A program made the position numbers and the translations under genes. From Chamaecyparis obtusa (Eukaryota > Streptophyta > Pinopsida > Cupressales > Cupressaceae), in the NCBI GenBank assembly GCA_027943335.1, contig BSBK01006431.1, positions 126,501 through 190,500 on the forward strand: DNA of 64,000 nucleotides, in the 5' to 3' direction. The first letter of the stretch is position 1, and every line of letters begins with the position of its first letter. This document shows positions 11,000 through 21,939 of this stretch, piece by piece. The notes beneath the pieces were generated by a model. It searched no databases. It saw nothing but the letters and a program-made list of their open reading frames with translations, and was not told the origin of the DNA.

Positions 11000-12199
11000 A
11001 TGGAGGGTTACAAGTATCAGAAACAGCTTGAGGAAGCCAACGACATCATTGCCTGTCTAGACGATAGGCTGAGAAGATCCCTTGCTAAAAGAAATGAGCT
11101 GGCTCTGCAGTTGAGTGAGAGCAATGAAACAATTGATGAACTCTCTGGGTACAGTGGATCAGATGAAGATGAGGAGGCACTCTCTGAGCTCATGGCGAGG
11201 AACCAGATCCTAACTGATCAGATCTTCAACCTAAAGAGGGAGCAGGAAGATAATGCCTTAACGATGAGTGAACTGATTGAGAAAAAGAGGAAAGCTGAAG
11301 ATGAAAGAAATTCAGCAGTCAGGTCTTTAACAACCTCTGAGAGAGCAAGGAATTTGGTAGAAGAAGCGCTAAGCGAAAATGATCCTGTCATTGTGCAACT
11401 TCAAGAAGACATGCAAATAGTCACTCAAGCAAACGCCAACATGCAAAAGGGTTGGCATGATACAGATGAAGCATGCAAAAGACTGGCAATAGAGTTGTAT
11501 CAATTGAAAGAACAGATGAAAGAACTTGAAGAAAGGAATGAAACCTTAACAAGATACAACGAGGTCTCGGTCAATCTTGATGAGCAACTCAAAGCTCAAA
11601 GAAAGCGCAAAGATCCCACCGGAGTTGGGTTCATCGATCAAGACACTAGGTAGATTGGTGAGTCATCAGAAGCCAACAAAAGCAAGAAGGGAAGGAAGAA
11701 ACCGGAAGAACAAAAGGTTAGAAAGACCTTCAACATTTCTTGCAAACATTGTGGGAAACCGGGCCATAAAACAAGCAACTGTAGAAATGCACCGGTAAAG
11801 CCAACTAACAGTTACTTCAAAAACAGTTGCAAACATGGCCACGAGACCAATGAATGTTGGTCTAGCCCCACAAGTGTGTCCAATGGAAGTAGGGGAAGCT
11901 TCAAGCGCTATTGGTAGGCATTCAACATGTTTGGACACAAAGCTGATGAATGCAGATCCAAGACTATGGCATTCAGATCCCCATCGAGACCGGTATTCCG
12001 CAAAAGGAATAAGAATCGGAGCACAACCAATTGTGCTAACTGTGGCATGCACAGTCACAATGACTCCTGGTGCAAATCACCCAACAAGAGAATGGTAAAT
12101 CCATGGAAGGCAACCGGGATAGTCTGCTACACCTGCAACAAAGTTTGACAATTAGCTAAAGACTGCAGAAACCGGTTAATGAACAAAAGGAAATGATCG
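11000..12199 (+). pseudogene. E2 ORF1: coiled-coil Gag-like protein with five zinc knuckles
   Basis: The ATG at 11000 (MEGYKYQKQLEEANDIIACL) opens 217 codons of charged, Leu-heptad sequence typical of a coiled coil. A frame change near 11640-11655 then leads into the knuckle region. Knuckles in order: CKHCGKPGHKTSNC (about 11740), a shortened CKHGHETNEC, a partial FGHKADEC, CANCGMHSHNDSWC and CYTCNKV..QLAKDC (about 12130). Stops and frameshifts separate some of them. ORF1 runs into the B fragment at about 12200. The homologous proteins in E1 and E3 confirm the start and the domain order. The protein probably binds and packages RNA as a Gag; no capsid signature was recognised. Confidence 0.65.
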
Positions 12200-12204
12200 G
12201 TCAA

Positions 12205-13070
12205 TGATCCAATCATCATGCTGATGAGATCTTGATATAAGTGCTACTTCACTTACCACTGGGCTCTCCTCTTTTATTGCAACAAATGCAATTTCTGGAT
12301 ATTCAAAGTCTTTAGATTCATTGTTTGTGACTCCTTCCTCTACAAAATAACATTCCTTCTTTGCTTTGCTCTTGAACCGGTCTCTCTTATCTTTACTATC
12401 ATTATCTGGACATCTGGCAGCAATATGTCCGATCTTGTTGAAGAGAAGCATTTCAGAGGAAGCTTTCCTTGGTACTTCCGTTTCCCTCTGGGGAATCTCC
12501 TAGTGATGAGTGCTTCAAACTCATCTTGCTTCATCTCTTCTGAGAGCAGATTCTCAACAAGGTTACCAATCTTACCGTTAGAGCAGTTACCGGTTTCTCT
12601 TCCCTTTTTGGTGAAAGAGATGTTGACAGAAGAATTAATGCTACTTCCTGAATGTGTAAGCTATTATCCAAATTACTTAATTCAAAAGCAGCCAGCTTAC
12701 CGATTAGGGATTCTAGGGAGACTTGATCTTTGGTCACCGATCTGAGCTCTTGAATAACAGAGATCTTAATGGCATATTGAGGTTTGAGGGTTCTTAGTAT
12801 TTTTCTAACCACCTCTTCACTGAGCTTTTCTCTAGCGCTTCTGATCGAGTTGATCACCTTTTTGATCTGGTTGTTGTAATGCTCGATGTCTTCTCCTTTA
12901 TTCATCCTCATGTTATCATACTTTCCTCTGAGGATTTCAACCTTGGCTGTTTGAACATTTGGGTCTCCTCCATAGACCACTTCCAACTTGCCCCACATCT
13001 TGAAGGCAAAATCTAGATGTTCAATCTCAGCATAGACATGATTAGGTAGCGTGCTAGCTATCATATCCAT
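12205..13070 (-). pseudogene. B2 gag (copia-type Gag polypeptide, UBN2-like) to retropepsin start
   Basis: The frame 13070-12531 (179 codons) contains HLDFAFKMWGKLEVVYGGD and KILRTLKPQYAIKISVIQEL. These are typical of the Gag polypeptide of LTR copia elements: 'AkeaWdxLexxY.G', 'Vvrki LrsLpprY'. After a frame change the sequence reaches one CCHC knuckle (CFNKIGHIAARCPD, first Cys pair incomplete) and ends at DDWIID, where copia proteases continue with the catalytic D-S-G. The next residues are not D-S-G because the element is cut there. It is the packaging protein of the copia family whose pol is seen at 61990-64000. Confidence 0.7.
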
Positions 13071-13299
13071 AGTAGCCGTGTGCTCGGTTTTGATCTTACA
13101 TTGATCGGGTGTCAGGGTGCCAGCGGGTTCATTGTAATCAGTGGGAACATGATTTCAGTACTGATCACCAGTAGTCTTCATGTACAACTTCATTTTGCTG
13201 CATCACAGAGTAAAGTTTTCTTTTGAAAACTTTGGTCCTTCCTTTCTCATCATCTTAACTTTTTCTTTATGCAGTTAAGTGGTAAAGAAAACAAGACTT

Positions 13300-13314
13300 G
13301 GCTCTAATACCAAT
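13300..13314 (-). other. B2 primer-binding site
   Basis: On the minus strand TTGGTATTAGAGCC follows the LTR terminus GGGACTGTCA. It is a one-mismatch initiator tRNA-Met type site. Confidence 0.75.
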
Positions 13315-14739
13315 TGACAGTCCCAACCGGTGCTGAGAGGGGAGGGGTGAATCAACACTTCAAAAAACTTTTCATTTTTAATCTAGTGAAGTATACTTGG
13401 AACTGTAAACTAAGACAGATTTAAGCATATAATGACAGCAAGCAAACAATCATAAAATGACACTAGATTTATCACGTGGAAACCCGATTAGGGAGAAAAC
13501 CATGGTGTGAGGAGACCACACAAATTTTGTACTCTTCTGGAGTACGCCCTATTAGGAGCCTTCCCGGTTAAAGGATGAAAACGCTGTCTTAGATGCGACC
13601 CGATTAAGGGATTTGTTACAATGAGACCGGTTAGTGCCTGCCTGGTTAGAGGACTTAGAACACCTTTCAAGATGTCACCCTGTTAGGGGATTTGATACAA
13701 GGGATTTGTTAGAGTCCACCCAAATACTGAGATTTAACTATTGTAATTGCGAGAGAATAATAGAAAAATTGACCTTTTACAAATAGCTTTTCATAGCCTG
13801 ATAAGATCTTTGTTTGTGCTCAACTGAGAAGAATTACCGGTCACCGCAGGTGTGTTCTCCTCTACTGTTGTGCTTCTCTGCACAATCTTCTTTCTCTCTT
13901 CTTGAAACTTCTTATCTTGGCTTCTACAGCTTACAGGTTCCCTCTTTTTCTCTGTAGAATGAAGACAACTTCTATTCACCTCAGGCAGAAGAACATATAG
14001 AGCCCTAGCCCTAATTGTGCTCATCATGCATGACCTAATTACAGATCTTTATCGGATTCATCACTCAGGAGAGTATTAGTTCACTAAGGAAACATCCGAT
14101 GCATGCCCTTGATTTATTTGCTGTAAAAAGAAAACAATAGATGCGTGTCAAGCATCTTTCCCTTACAAGAGATAACGCCCTGTTTTAAAGCCACTGATTC
14201 TGGCTTTAAAACCTTGAGACGCGCTCCAAACTGATCACCTGTTTAACTCGAAGACTTTCGGATTTGTTGCAGAAAATCGTGGTCAAAGAGTTGGTTGGAA
14301 CAGATAGTTGACTATGACTTCCTTGGTTCATACCGGAGTCATTACTAGATCGGTAGAGATCCTCATGCTGTGAACAGGTAAGGGTCTTTGACTTGTTACT
14401 GTTTCTTCCTTGGCTTACCTGTTGGACCTTCCTCGGTTGTATTGTTGACACCGGTTTGCTGTTGCTTTCTCTATACTTGACTACATCGGTTGTAGCCAAG
14501 TCCACGGTTTTCAGTTGAAGGTTGAATCCTCCTTTTCTTATCATTACCCGGTTGCTGATGCTTTGTCTAGTGACCGGTTCTTATATGTTGGCACCATTTG
14601 GCAAACCATCCTTCCTTCATATAGATCTCCTTTAGACTTAATAGAGATGACAAAACTCTATCTTCTATTGCCAATCAATGACAATACTTGTACTTGTACG
14701 GGTAGTAGGCTTACTGGTTACCATCACTCAATGCCAACA
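13315..14739 (-). repeat. B2 5' LTR
   Basis: A 1425-bp LTR from TGTTGGCATTGAG to GTTGGGACTGTCA on the minus strand. It is homologous to B1 and to 60353-61749. TATA-like text and a TATATGTTCTTCTGCCTGAGG block mark the middle. Confidence 0.85.
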
Positions 14740-15281
14740 CTTACTAGTGTCAAGATCTGTGCAACTTTTTACCTGATGCTGATATTGATCAAGAAGAACC
14801 TGTCATTGATCAATTGGAGGTCTTGGCACAAGCGATCGGAGAAGATCTCACTGATGCAGAGACAGTAGCAATTGATCACTATCCGAAGAAGAGAATAGAA
14901 ATTCTGCATAAACAGGTTGAAGAAATAAATGTGACTGTATCTACCAATCTAAGGGTACTTCAACAACAGATTCAAGTTGCAGGAAGTCTGATGACCAGAA
15001 CTTCTAATTTTGATATGTTCATGCAAGATTTGAAAGAGAAGTCAACAAAGACCTCTGAAGACGTAAGAGTTATGTCTTCAACATTTGATGTCAAGAATAA
15101 ATCTGCAACAAATTTTAGCACGGAAATGACAAGCCTAGCTCTCATTCTGAGAAAGACGTCTGAAGAGAAGACCAAGAGAATCCAAGATATAATTGGATTT
15201 CAACTGTTTCTTGCCCCAACATTTGATTTAATGCAACCGTCAACAATAAATGCAAAAAATCTGATCAGAGAACCGGCCTAG
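14740..15281 (+). pseudogene. E2 ORF2 carboxy-terminal remnant
   Basis: The frame is open from about 14749 to 15281 (about 178 codons) and starts inside the gene because the front was lost to B2. It is acidic and helical (EEPVIDQLEVLAQAIGEDL, then KRIEILHKQVEEINVTVSTN) and looks like a coiled-coil tail. Position (last ORF before the polypurine tract) and charge fit the end of the accessory ORF2 seen in E1. E1 has lost this part, so homology cannot be checked within the window. Confidence 0.5.
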
Positions 15282-15496
15282 AAAACAGTAGAGGACATGG
15301 AGAATATCATAGTATCGCTGAAAGCGAAACTCAAAAATCTAGAACATGTCAGCTAATAGGACAGAACATGGAAAGCACTCGAACAAGGGAAGTCCGCAAA
15401 CAGAAGAGGGAAAAGATGAAGTGTATAGTACAGGGAAGAAGTCTACAAATCAAGGAATTAACTGTGATGAGTGAGTAATGGTTTTGCCACCAATGA

Positions 15497-15509
15497 CAAA
15501 GGGGAAGAT
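15497..15509 (+). other. E2 polypurine tract
   Basis: GACAAAGGGGAAGAT precedes the 3' LTR start TGTTAGCAAC. Family B has a similar tract, CCAAAGGGAGAGAT, at its 3' LTR (near 61750, minus strand). Confidence 0.7.
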
Positions 15510-16608
15510 TGTTAGCAACTTTAAGTTGTCATTAGTGAAGATAGATGCAAACACGATTCCCACCGGTAGAGGTACACTGGTAGATCACTTGTATTCCTTT
15601 AGAGGCACCGGTAGATTATAAACAGAGTATATGCATTGGTAGACTAAACATAGGAGATGCATTGGTAGAATGAACATAGTACATTGTACCGGTCTTATAT
15701 TGCATACATGGATGGATCGCGTATAAGATTGATACCAGTCAACAACATGTCTATCCGCACCGGTGAATGCAGAGCTTTTTAAGTTAAAAGCGGAATATGC
15801 GGAGCATTCATCGTTTAGAACTGAAGTGAGCTTTTTAACAGGAGTTAGTTTTATTTGTACGCGGATGTCTTCAAGGTAAACTCAAGATCAGAACACAAAG
15901 TTTTTTTGTTGTTGCATGATTTATGGTTGACTTTAGAGCCTGGCGGTTTTATGAGTTAGGGTTTCATTGAGATGAACTTTGCATAAATGTAGGTCATAGG
16001 ACGCAAGAAGTTATTTGTTGAATATACAGAGCAGGAGAGAGTTATCTTCTGAGAAGAGCTATAGTCACAGAGGTGAAAGGCAGAAATGATCAACAGCTAG
16101 GCAGAACAGTAAGGTCAACAGGTATGATCTAATCAGACAAAGAGTGTCAGTTCAGATAAATTCTTTTATTTTGTGAAAACATATTCAAATCCCTTCATTG
16201 TGGTGAACCCTAATAGGTTCTTTGTATAAATCCTTCAACCGGGTAAGATATTTGTTGATGTTGAAAGTCCTTTAACAAGGCGGCTCCTAACAGAGTTAAG
16301 ATCTTAACCGATCTTCTACCAAATTTCTTAAGCGGGTAGCACTCTTGCAAGTGCTATGTGAGTTCCTAACAAGGCATCTTTATTACTATGGTAGTGAAGT
16401 TGTGAGCTCTGTCTCACCATGGTTTTTTCGTTCTAACGGAGGGTTTCCATGTATACATGATGTGTTGGTCTGAGTATTTCTATTTCTGTTTGTGAATGAT
16501 TGTTTACATTTTGTTTATGTTGCAAGAATTTTTCTACAAGTGTGAAATTGCAATAGAAATAGTATTTACTGATTCACCCGCCTGCTTATTAATTGGTTAG
16601 GAATAACA
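15510..16608 (+). repeat. E2 3' LTR
   Basis: A 1099-bp LTR paired with 9871-10941. It has many point differences and a few small indels (for example an extra GAACATAGTACATTG stretch near 15670), so the insertion is not recent. Confidence 0.9.
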
Positions 16609-16835
16609 CCATCGCTTGCTATATTTTGCTTGTGCTTCTTAAAGTCATTACTCCTCCACATTGAAATGGTAACTGCTTGATTGAATAATGAAAATGGAAT
16701 TGTACATATGGTTGATTACAAGACGTTTGTAAACAAAACAATTGTAAAGGGAAGACTGAAATAAAATCTATCTAATACAACTAAACTAATTGAAAACAAC
16801 TAAATGACTGTTAAATAATAATTGAATACTCTAAT
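16609..16835. other. AT-rich stretch downstream of the copia remnant
   Basis: No coding signal. It directly follows the stop of the minus-strand copia RNase H remnant, so it is probably that element's 3' untranslated region or LTR. Confidence 0.3.
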
Positions 16836-17225
16836 ATGCTCCCTTCATGGTGATCCTACTAACTACACCAAGTTGCACCCTAAATTTTACAAACTTGTCT
16901 GGGCTCAGAGACTTGGTGAGGATGTCTGGAGTTTAATCCTCAATTGGAAGATGCTGCAACTATATTGATCCATCTTCTAAAAGTTGTCATATGAAATGAC
17001 AATGAAGTTCAATATGTTTGGTGTGTTCATGGAATACTGGATTCTTGGAAAGTTTGAACAACCGTTGGCTGTCATTGTACAAGCGTGAAGGACCCGTAAG
17101 AAATGTGTATGTCAGAAAGCATCTTTCGAAGCCAAACTCTCTCACATGCTGCCTTTACAGTTCCCTGATATTCTGCTTTTGCTAAGAAAAGAGTTACCAC
17201 CTGTTGCTTGTTAATGGTCTATGCC
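16836..17225 (-). pseudogene. Ty1/copia RNase H carboxy-terminal remnant
   Basis: Minus-strand translation gives AKAEYQGTVKAACERVWLRK near 17190, matching the copia RNase H signature 'S-x-x-E-A-E-Y..A..E..W-L'. Further on come pieces like HQTY..SLSFHMT and finally VKFRVQLGVVSRITMKGAY with a stop, the usual end of a copia polyprotein. Several stops and frame changes lie between. The catalytic Glu of the A-E-Y motif remains and the preceding S-T is changed. The sequence is unlike family B, so this is a separate, older copia element. Confidence 0.6.
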
Positions 17226-18478
17226 ATAGAAGCATAATCATTTGGGGAATAAATTTGGAAAATGGAGGAATAGTTTTTTTGTGAACAAAATGGGAAAAAA
17301 TTAGGAAAAAATCAGATTCACATAAAAACATGAAGAATTGAAGGAAAACAGTCAATAAGTATTTTTGTAAATTCAAGGGGAAAAAGTCAGGAAAAAATCA
17401 TATTCAGAAAAAAAAAATTGAAAAATTGAAGAAAAACAATCATTAACTATTTTGCTTAAAATTAAAGGACGTTTCCATAGCATAGATGAAAGAGAACTTA
17501 TATAAATGATTCAAAGCACTTGCACAACTTCCTCCAGATATATTTTTAACTTGGAGGACTCAAAGTTTTAACATTGACTTTGTTTGTGTAACTTTCAATC
17601 AAGCAATGATGTGAAGTAGCCGGCAAATATGATGTGGGCTTTTTTAATTTTTGAAAATCCGAATGAAGCTTTCTTCTCAAAATATTGTCAATAAAAGAAA
17701 ATCTTCATATTCATATATGTAGAATTCATTTTCTAGAATTCTCTCAAGTTTGTTATATTATATATATTGAACTAACAATTATATACAAAGTTGGCATGAG
17801 ATACAGTTGTGAAGTGATATATACATTTATATACCAAAACAATTTATTAATCAATATAATTATGAATTGCACAAATTATTAATCAATATAATTATGAGTA
17901 GAGTTTTAAATATCTAGCCATTTGATTAATTTTAAAAGAACTTATGTCATAATTGACAAGCCTAAAATGATTATGGCAAGCCTAAAATGAGTATAATGAT
18001 TACTGTAGGGTTGCTTGTTTTCTCAAAAATAAATAAGGCAAAACTTTGTTACTCTGCTCTTTTAGATCATATTGCAACAAATAAATAGGGCAGCTTTGTT
18101 ATGGTTTCTTTTGTTTTATATTGCGGCAATTTAAGTAGTTGAAAATTATACAATCAAAATAAATGTTAAAAAGGAACTAGTAACAATCAAGCTATACAAT
18201 ATATTCAATGTAGAAAGCGAGGAAAGCTTTGTTTGTAATTGCATATCTCCCACAGAACTTCCCGACTTTGGTCCACTACAGGAGTTTGTGACACTTTCGA
18301 CCCAACTTTCCGGGCTGTGTACTCTGCGTTGCGCTTCGATTTTGTAGAGAATCATGTAATTTCTTTTACGGGTTTTTCCCGTTAGCATTGGTTTTAGGGT
18401 TTGTACTAATTTCCCACAAACTTTTTACTGATCAATTGTCACTTATTGCTGATTAATCACATGATAAATTGCAAAAAA
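17226..18478. other. AT-rich sequence with no clear gene
   Basis: Poly-A/T runs dominate. A minus-strand frame at 18388-18146 (80 codons, MLTGKTRKRNYMILYKIEAQ) is of normal composition, but I recognise no domain and no neighbouring exon, so it is not called as a gene. Confidence 0.4.
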
Positions 18479-18609
18479 TGTTGATGTTTTGTAGCTTCAA
18501 TCGGATAAACACTATGGGTCAATACTAGTGAAGATATGTATATATATTAATATACATAAATATATATATATTATTTGTAAATATTAGAGAAATTACTATA
18601 ATAGTTGAG

Positions 18610-18657
<48 letters not shown>

Positions 18658-18841
18658 ATAATTGTCATTACATTGATTACATAATAATGAATAGACATGT
18701 CCCATGAAGGGACATGTCTCTTCTTGGCTCATTCTCAATATAAATGCAAGAGATTGTTGCTTTTGGAAAACACATACTATATAGGGAGTGCTATTACATT
18801 TGGAACGATCCCAAACAAAAAAAAAAAAAAAACCCTTAACA
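18479..18841 (+). repeat. F1 5' LTR
   Basis: A 363-bp LTR with a (TA)n tract near 18616-18653, then the hairpin AGACATGTCCC..GGGACATGTCT (18691-18720) and an AATATAAATGCAAGAG box. Confidence 0.85.
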
Positions 18842-18854
18842 AGGTATCAGAGCC
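18842..18854 (+). other. F1 primer-binding site
   Basis: AGGTATCAGAGCC directly follows the LTR end and is a near match to the initiator tRNA-Met type site. Confidence 0.7.
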
Positions 18855-19825
18855 AGGCTGCAAATGTAAAAGAGTAGTTTGTTGATGGTGAATGTGTGAC
18901 TATCTCAGAAAATACAGTCTCAGTACGGGTGTCATATCTCTAAAATACACCGTTGGATTTTGGTGCATTTTGGATTGTTGGTGATAAACAAATTTTGAAG
19001 AACCTCACTGGAGAGATCGGCGAGAAAGTGTCGGGTTCAAAAGTTATTACTAATTATGTATGCATCTTTGTGAAATCCAGTGAGTGAAGTTTTGTTGCAG
19101 ATTTTAGTGCACACCAAGTGCAAAGAATAAGGTCAAATGAATTGTAGAAGATTTGTTAAGAGTGGTAATTTTACATTGTGGGGGAAGTAATAACCAATGT
19201 TACATTCCCACTTGAACCATCCTTAGTGGGTAGATGATTCAAAGGGGAGATGTCTTTCAAATAATCTGAGAAGGTGCTTTCTGATTTGATGTATATGAAC
19301 CTTCATTGAACCAACTTTTGTCAAGGATGTTGATGCGTAGATAAGTATTTATTATCCTTGAGTATTACTTTATCTACTCATTGTAATCTCTCTCTTATTT
19401 GTATTTCTCCACCTACTATAAGAGCTATTTGCCTTGATGTTTTCCGGGGATGCTCTTGCAGGAAAAACAAGATAGATATCATATTTAGAGGTAGTCTAAC
19501 TCTTACAAGGTAACTTTGGCTGAGGAGCTCAGAAGATTGATATTAGACTTAGAGGGAGTCTGATAGTTCATCTTAAGCAATCTTGGATGAAAAGATCAAC
19601 AGGTTGATATGTGCTCAATGAGGTCTTCTCTGTGAGAGAAGTTCAATGTGAAATCCCTTGTTTCCACCCTTTGCACTGAAGCATGATGGATGTCATGTGT
19701 GTGAGTCCATGTTTTTTTATGGGCCTACCTCTTGTGTACATCATGAGGAAGTGACGAATTCCAAATGATTATCACTTGTATTTGCAGAAGTTATTGAAAG
19801 GTGATGTTCTTACAATAACTTAATC

Positions 19826-20160
19826 TTCTATTATGATGGACATCCTATGATGTCTAAGCAAACCATGCTAGATGATAACTTACATGGTGGATTAAGTTCC
19901 TTAAACAGACCATGGCCTTGTATTGTGATGGACATCTTATGATGTCTAAGCAGATCATGATAGATGATAACTTTCTTGGTGGATTAAGTTTCTTAAACAG
20001 ACCATGACCTTCTATTGTGATAGACATCTTATGATGGCTGAAACAAATCATGATAGATGATATCTTGCATGGTGGATTAAGTTCCTTAAACAGACCATGG
20101 CCTTGTATTGTGATAGACATCTTATGATGACTGAAACAGATCATGATAGATGCTGAATGT
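19826..20160 (+). repeat. 93-bp tandem repeats in F1
   Basis: Units restart at about 19826, 19919, 20011 and 20104. Each contains 'TATTGTGAT.GACATCTTATGATG' and 'CATGGTGGATTAAGTTCCTTAAACAG'. The same unit occurs in F2 near 40461, 40554 and 40647. Confidence 0.85.
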
Positions 20161-20333
20161 CCCTATGGTAAGTATTATTGAGGATACATGGGCACATTAC
20201 CTATGGTCATTTTTGAGTACTTGGTGAGTATCATGCGACTTGATATTGCTTGTCAGACCATCTCTCTAATATTAGGGTAAATGATATCTTCTGATCCTAA
20301 CCATGTGTTTAATCTTCCCTGGCTAAGAGGGAT

Positions 20334-20429
20334 CGTTGATGTTTTGTAGGTTCAGTCGGATAAACACTATGAGGCAATACTAGTGAAGATATGTATATAT
20401 ATATTTAGTATATATGAGATTTATACATA

Positions 20430-20504
<75 letters not shown>

Positions 20505-20767
20505 ATGTAAATATTAGAGAAAATAGTATCATACCCAAGAGATATTATATATATATATATGTGTGTGTGTGTATAGTCAGAATTGTCATTATATTAATTA
20601 CATAATAATGAATAGACATGTTCGATGAAGGGACATGTCTCTTCTTGGCTCATTCTCAATATAAATGCAAGAGATTTTTGTTTTTGGAAAACACATACCA
20701 TACAAGGAGTGCTATTACATTTGCAAGGATCCTAAAAAAACAAACAAAAAAAAAAACAACCTTAACA
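20334..20767 (+). repeat. F1 3' LTR
   Basis: A 434-bp LTR. It is longer than its partner mainly because of (TA)n expansion (about 20431-20500) and a (GT)n stretch near 20561. Confidence 0.85.
20431..20500. repeat. (TA)n microsatellite in the F1 3' LTR
   Basis: About 70 bp of nearly uninterrupted TA, at the same LTR position as the TA tracts of the other F LTRs. Confidence 0.9.
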
Positions 20768-21539
20768 AAAAAGTGTTCAAAGTCATTGCCCAAAAAACTC
20801 GACTTTTTGGTGGAATATATTGCTGCACATGCTGACTCCCGATTAATCATGCAAAATTGCAATTCTTTGCCGTTTTATGCTACTATGTATTGATATATAA
20901 ATAAATAGTTAATAATAATTTAAAATTTGAAACTACTTTATAATATTAATTATTAACTGTAGGGGTTCGCTGCTTGCCTATTAAAGGGCCATCTATAATA
21001 GTGCATAATAGTTATGATATTAAAATTAGTGTAGAATATTATTATTAATTATACATATGACCTCATCGAAATCCATGGGACGAGGCGTGCATCGAGTTGG
21101 GTCATATTGAAACCGCGATTTAGAACATATTCATTAGCTGCTTTGACACTATCTCACATGGCTCCTACAATTTGGGATGTTTGAGGCCCTTTCAAATTTT
21201 GTTTATGACTGACATTACTCCTGCTACTCTCTTTAGGGTTTTCCAGAGGTTGGAATAAAAACTAAAGCGAGAAAATCACAATTATTTTCTATGATGATTT
21301 TGCTTTGAGTTTGTTTTCATCCTAGAATCAACCCTATTTTTTAGTGATTCGTCAATTTCGTGAGTTGTTTGTAGCTTTTTGCAATGATTTTTTATTTTTT
21401 TGGCCATTTTAAGGAATTTTTATATGATTTTAGTTTGCTTTAAATGCAAATACACCATTGAAAATCAGGTCCACGATTTTTTAACGAATGAAGATTTTTT
21501 CGGGGAAAAGTTTGATTGGCTTTAGGAGTCAAGACTAAT
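20768..21539. other. Unassigned sequence between F1 and a copia remnant
   Basis: No convincing gene. Short GC-richer text near 21060-21130 (ATCGAAATCCATGGGACGAG) hints at a decayed coding sequence, but I could not place it. Confidence 0.3.
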
Positions 21540-21938
21540 TGGGTATACTTAGTATTCTTGTAGATTTCAATTTTTATGGTCCATGTGACTTCGCCTTTTC
21601 CAAGACTAACGACATTTCCAAAACTAGAATTCCTGTCATGAGATGAACTTGCTGAATTTTCGTCGTTAAAACCAATCAGACGATAACCTTTGCTTCTTTC
21701 GTACGAAACGCCAATGTTAGATGTCCCTTTCACATATCTCCGCACATGCTTTGCTGCAACCCAATGTTCTCTTTTACGGGCTGTCATGAAATGAGATATG
21801 CAGCTCACAAGATAACCAAGATTAGGGTTAGTGGCTGTAAAATAGACAAGGCTTCCAACTTGTTGCTTGAATGGGGATTGATTCATCACAGTTGAATCTG
21901 ATTTGGCTGATCGTTTTAACCATAGTTCAAAATATCAT
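21540..21938 (-). pseudogene. Ty1/copia reverse transcriptase tail and RNase H start
   Basis: Minus-strand translation gives NQSPFKQQVGSLVYFTATNP and then a HWVAAKHVRRYVKGT block. These match the copia consensus 'Y-R-x-x-V-G-S-L-x-Y-L-T-x-T-R-P-D' and 'H-W-x-A-x-K-R-x-L-R-Y-L-K-G-T'. RNase H continues to SLGKGEVTWTIK and then decays. The fragment stops at element G1, beyond which a copia fragment of the opposite orientation begins. Confidence 0.75.
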
Positions 21939-21939
21939 T

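Larger units (their letters stand above)
12200..14739 (-). mobile_element. B2: 5' part of a copia family-B element
   Basis: On the minus strand this consists of a complete 5' LTR (13315-14739), a primer-binding site, and gag up to the beginning of the retropepsin, where it is cut at about 12200. The rest of pol and the 3' LTR are missing. It occupies the place of most of E2 ORF2. Without target duplications, an insertion followed by deletion or a template-switch event is more likely than simple transposition. Confidence 0.75.
9871..16608 (+). mobile_element. E2: family-A LTR retrotransposon with a B fragment inside
   Basis: LTRs at 9871-10941 and 15510-16608 both start TGTTAGCAAC and end GGTTAGGAATAACA. 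The flanks CCATT (9866-9870) and CCATC (16609-16613) look like a mutated target duplication. The order is 5' LTR, primer-binding site, ORF1, a reversed fragment of copia family B (12200-14739), the tail of ORF2, polypurine tract, 3' LTR. The B fragment has no matching duplication at its ends and replaces most of ORF2, so it entered with a deletion. No pol gene of E2's own was seen. Confidence 0.85.
18479..20767 (+). mobile_element. F1: non-coding LTR element (LARD-like)
   Basis: LTRs at 18479-18841 and 20334-20767 both begin (T)GTTGATGTTTTGTAG.TTCA and end CCTTAACA. They are flanked by AAAAA on each side (18474-18478 and 20768-20772). A primer-binding site AGGTATCAGAGCC follows the first LTR, and a purine tract GCTAAGAGGGATC precedes the second. 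The 1.5-kb interior has no reading frame of note and contains 93-bp tandem repeats. It is a non-autonomous element; F2 (38967-42819) is a second copy. Confidence 0.85.

Noticed and set aside
18146..18388. 80-codon minus-strand frame of normal composition
   Set aside because: Could be a decayed exon, but no family, splice partner or second copy supports it.
20414..20605. Open frame rich in Ile-Tyr
   Set aside because: Translation of the (TA)n tract; the same holds for 39001-39189 and 49632-49949.
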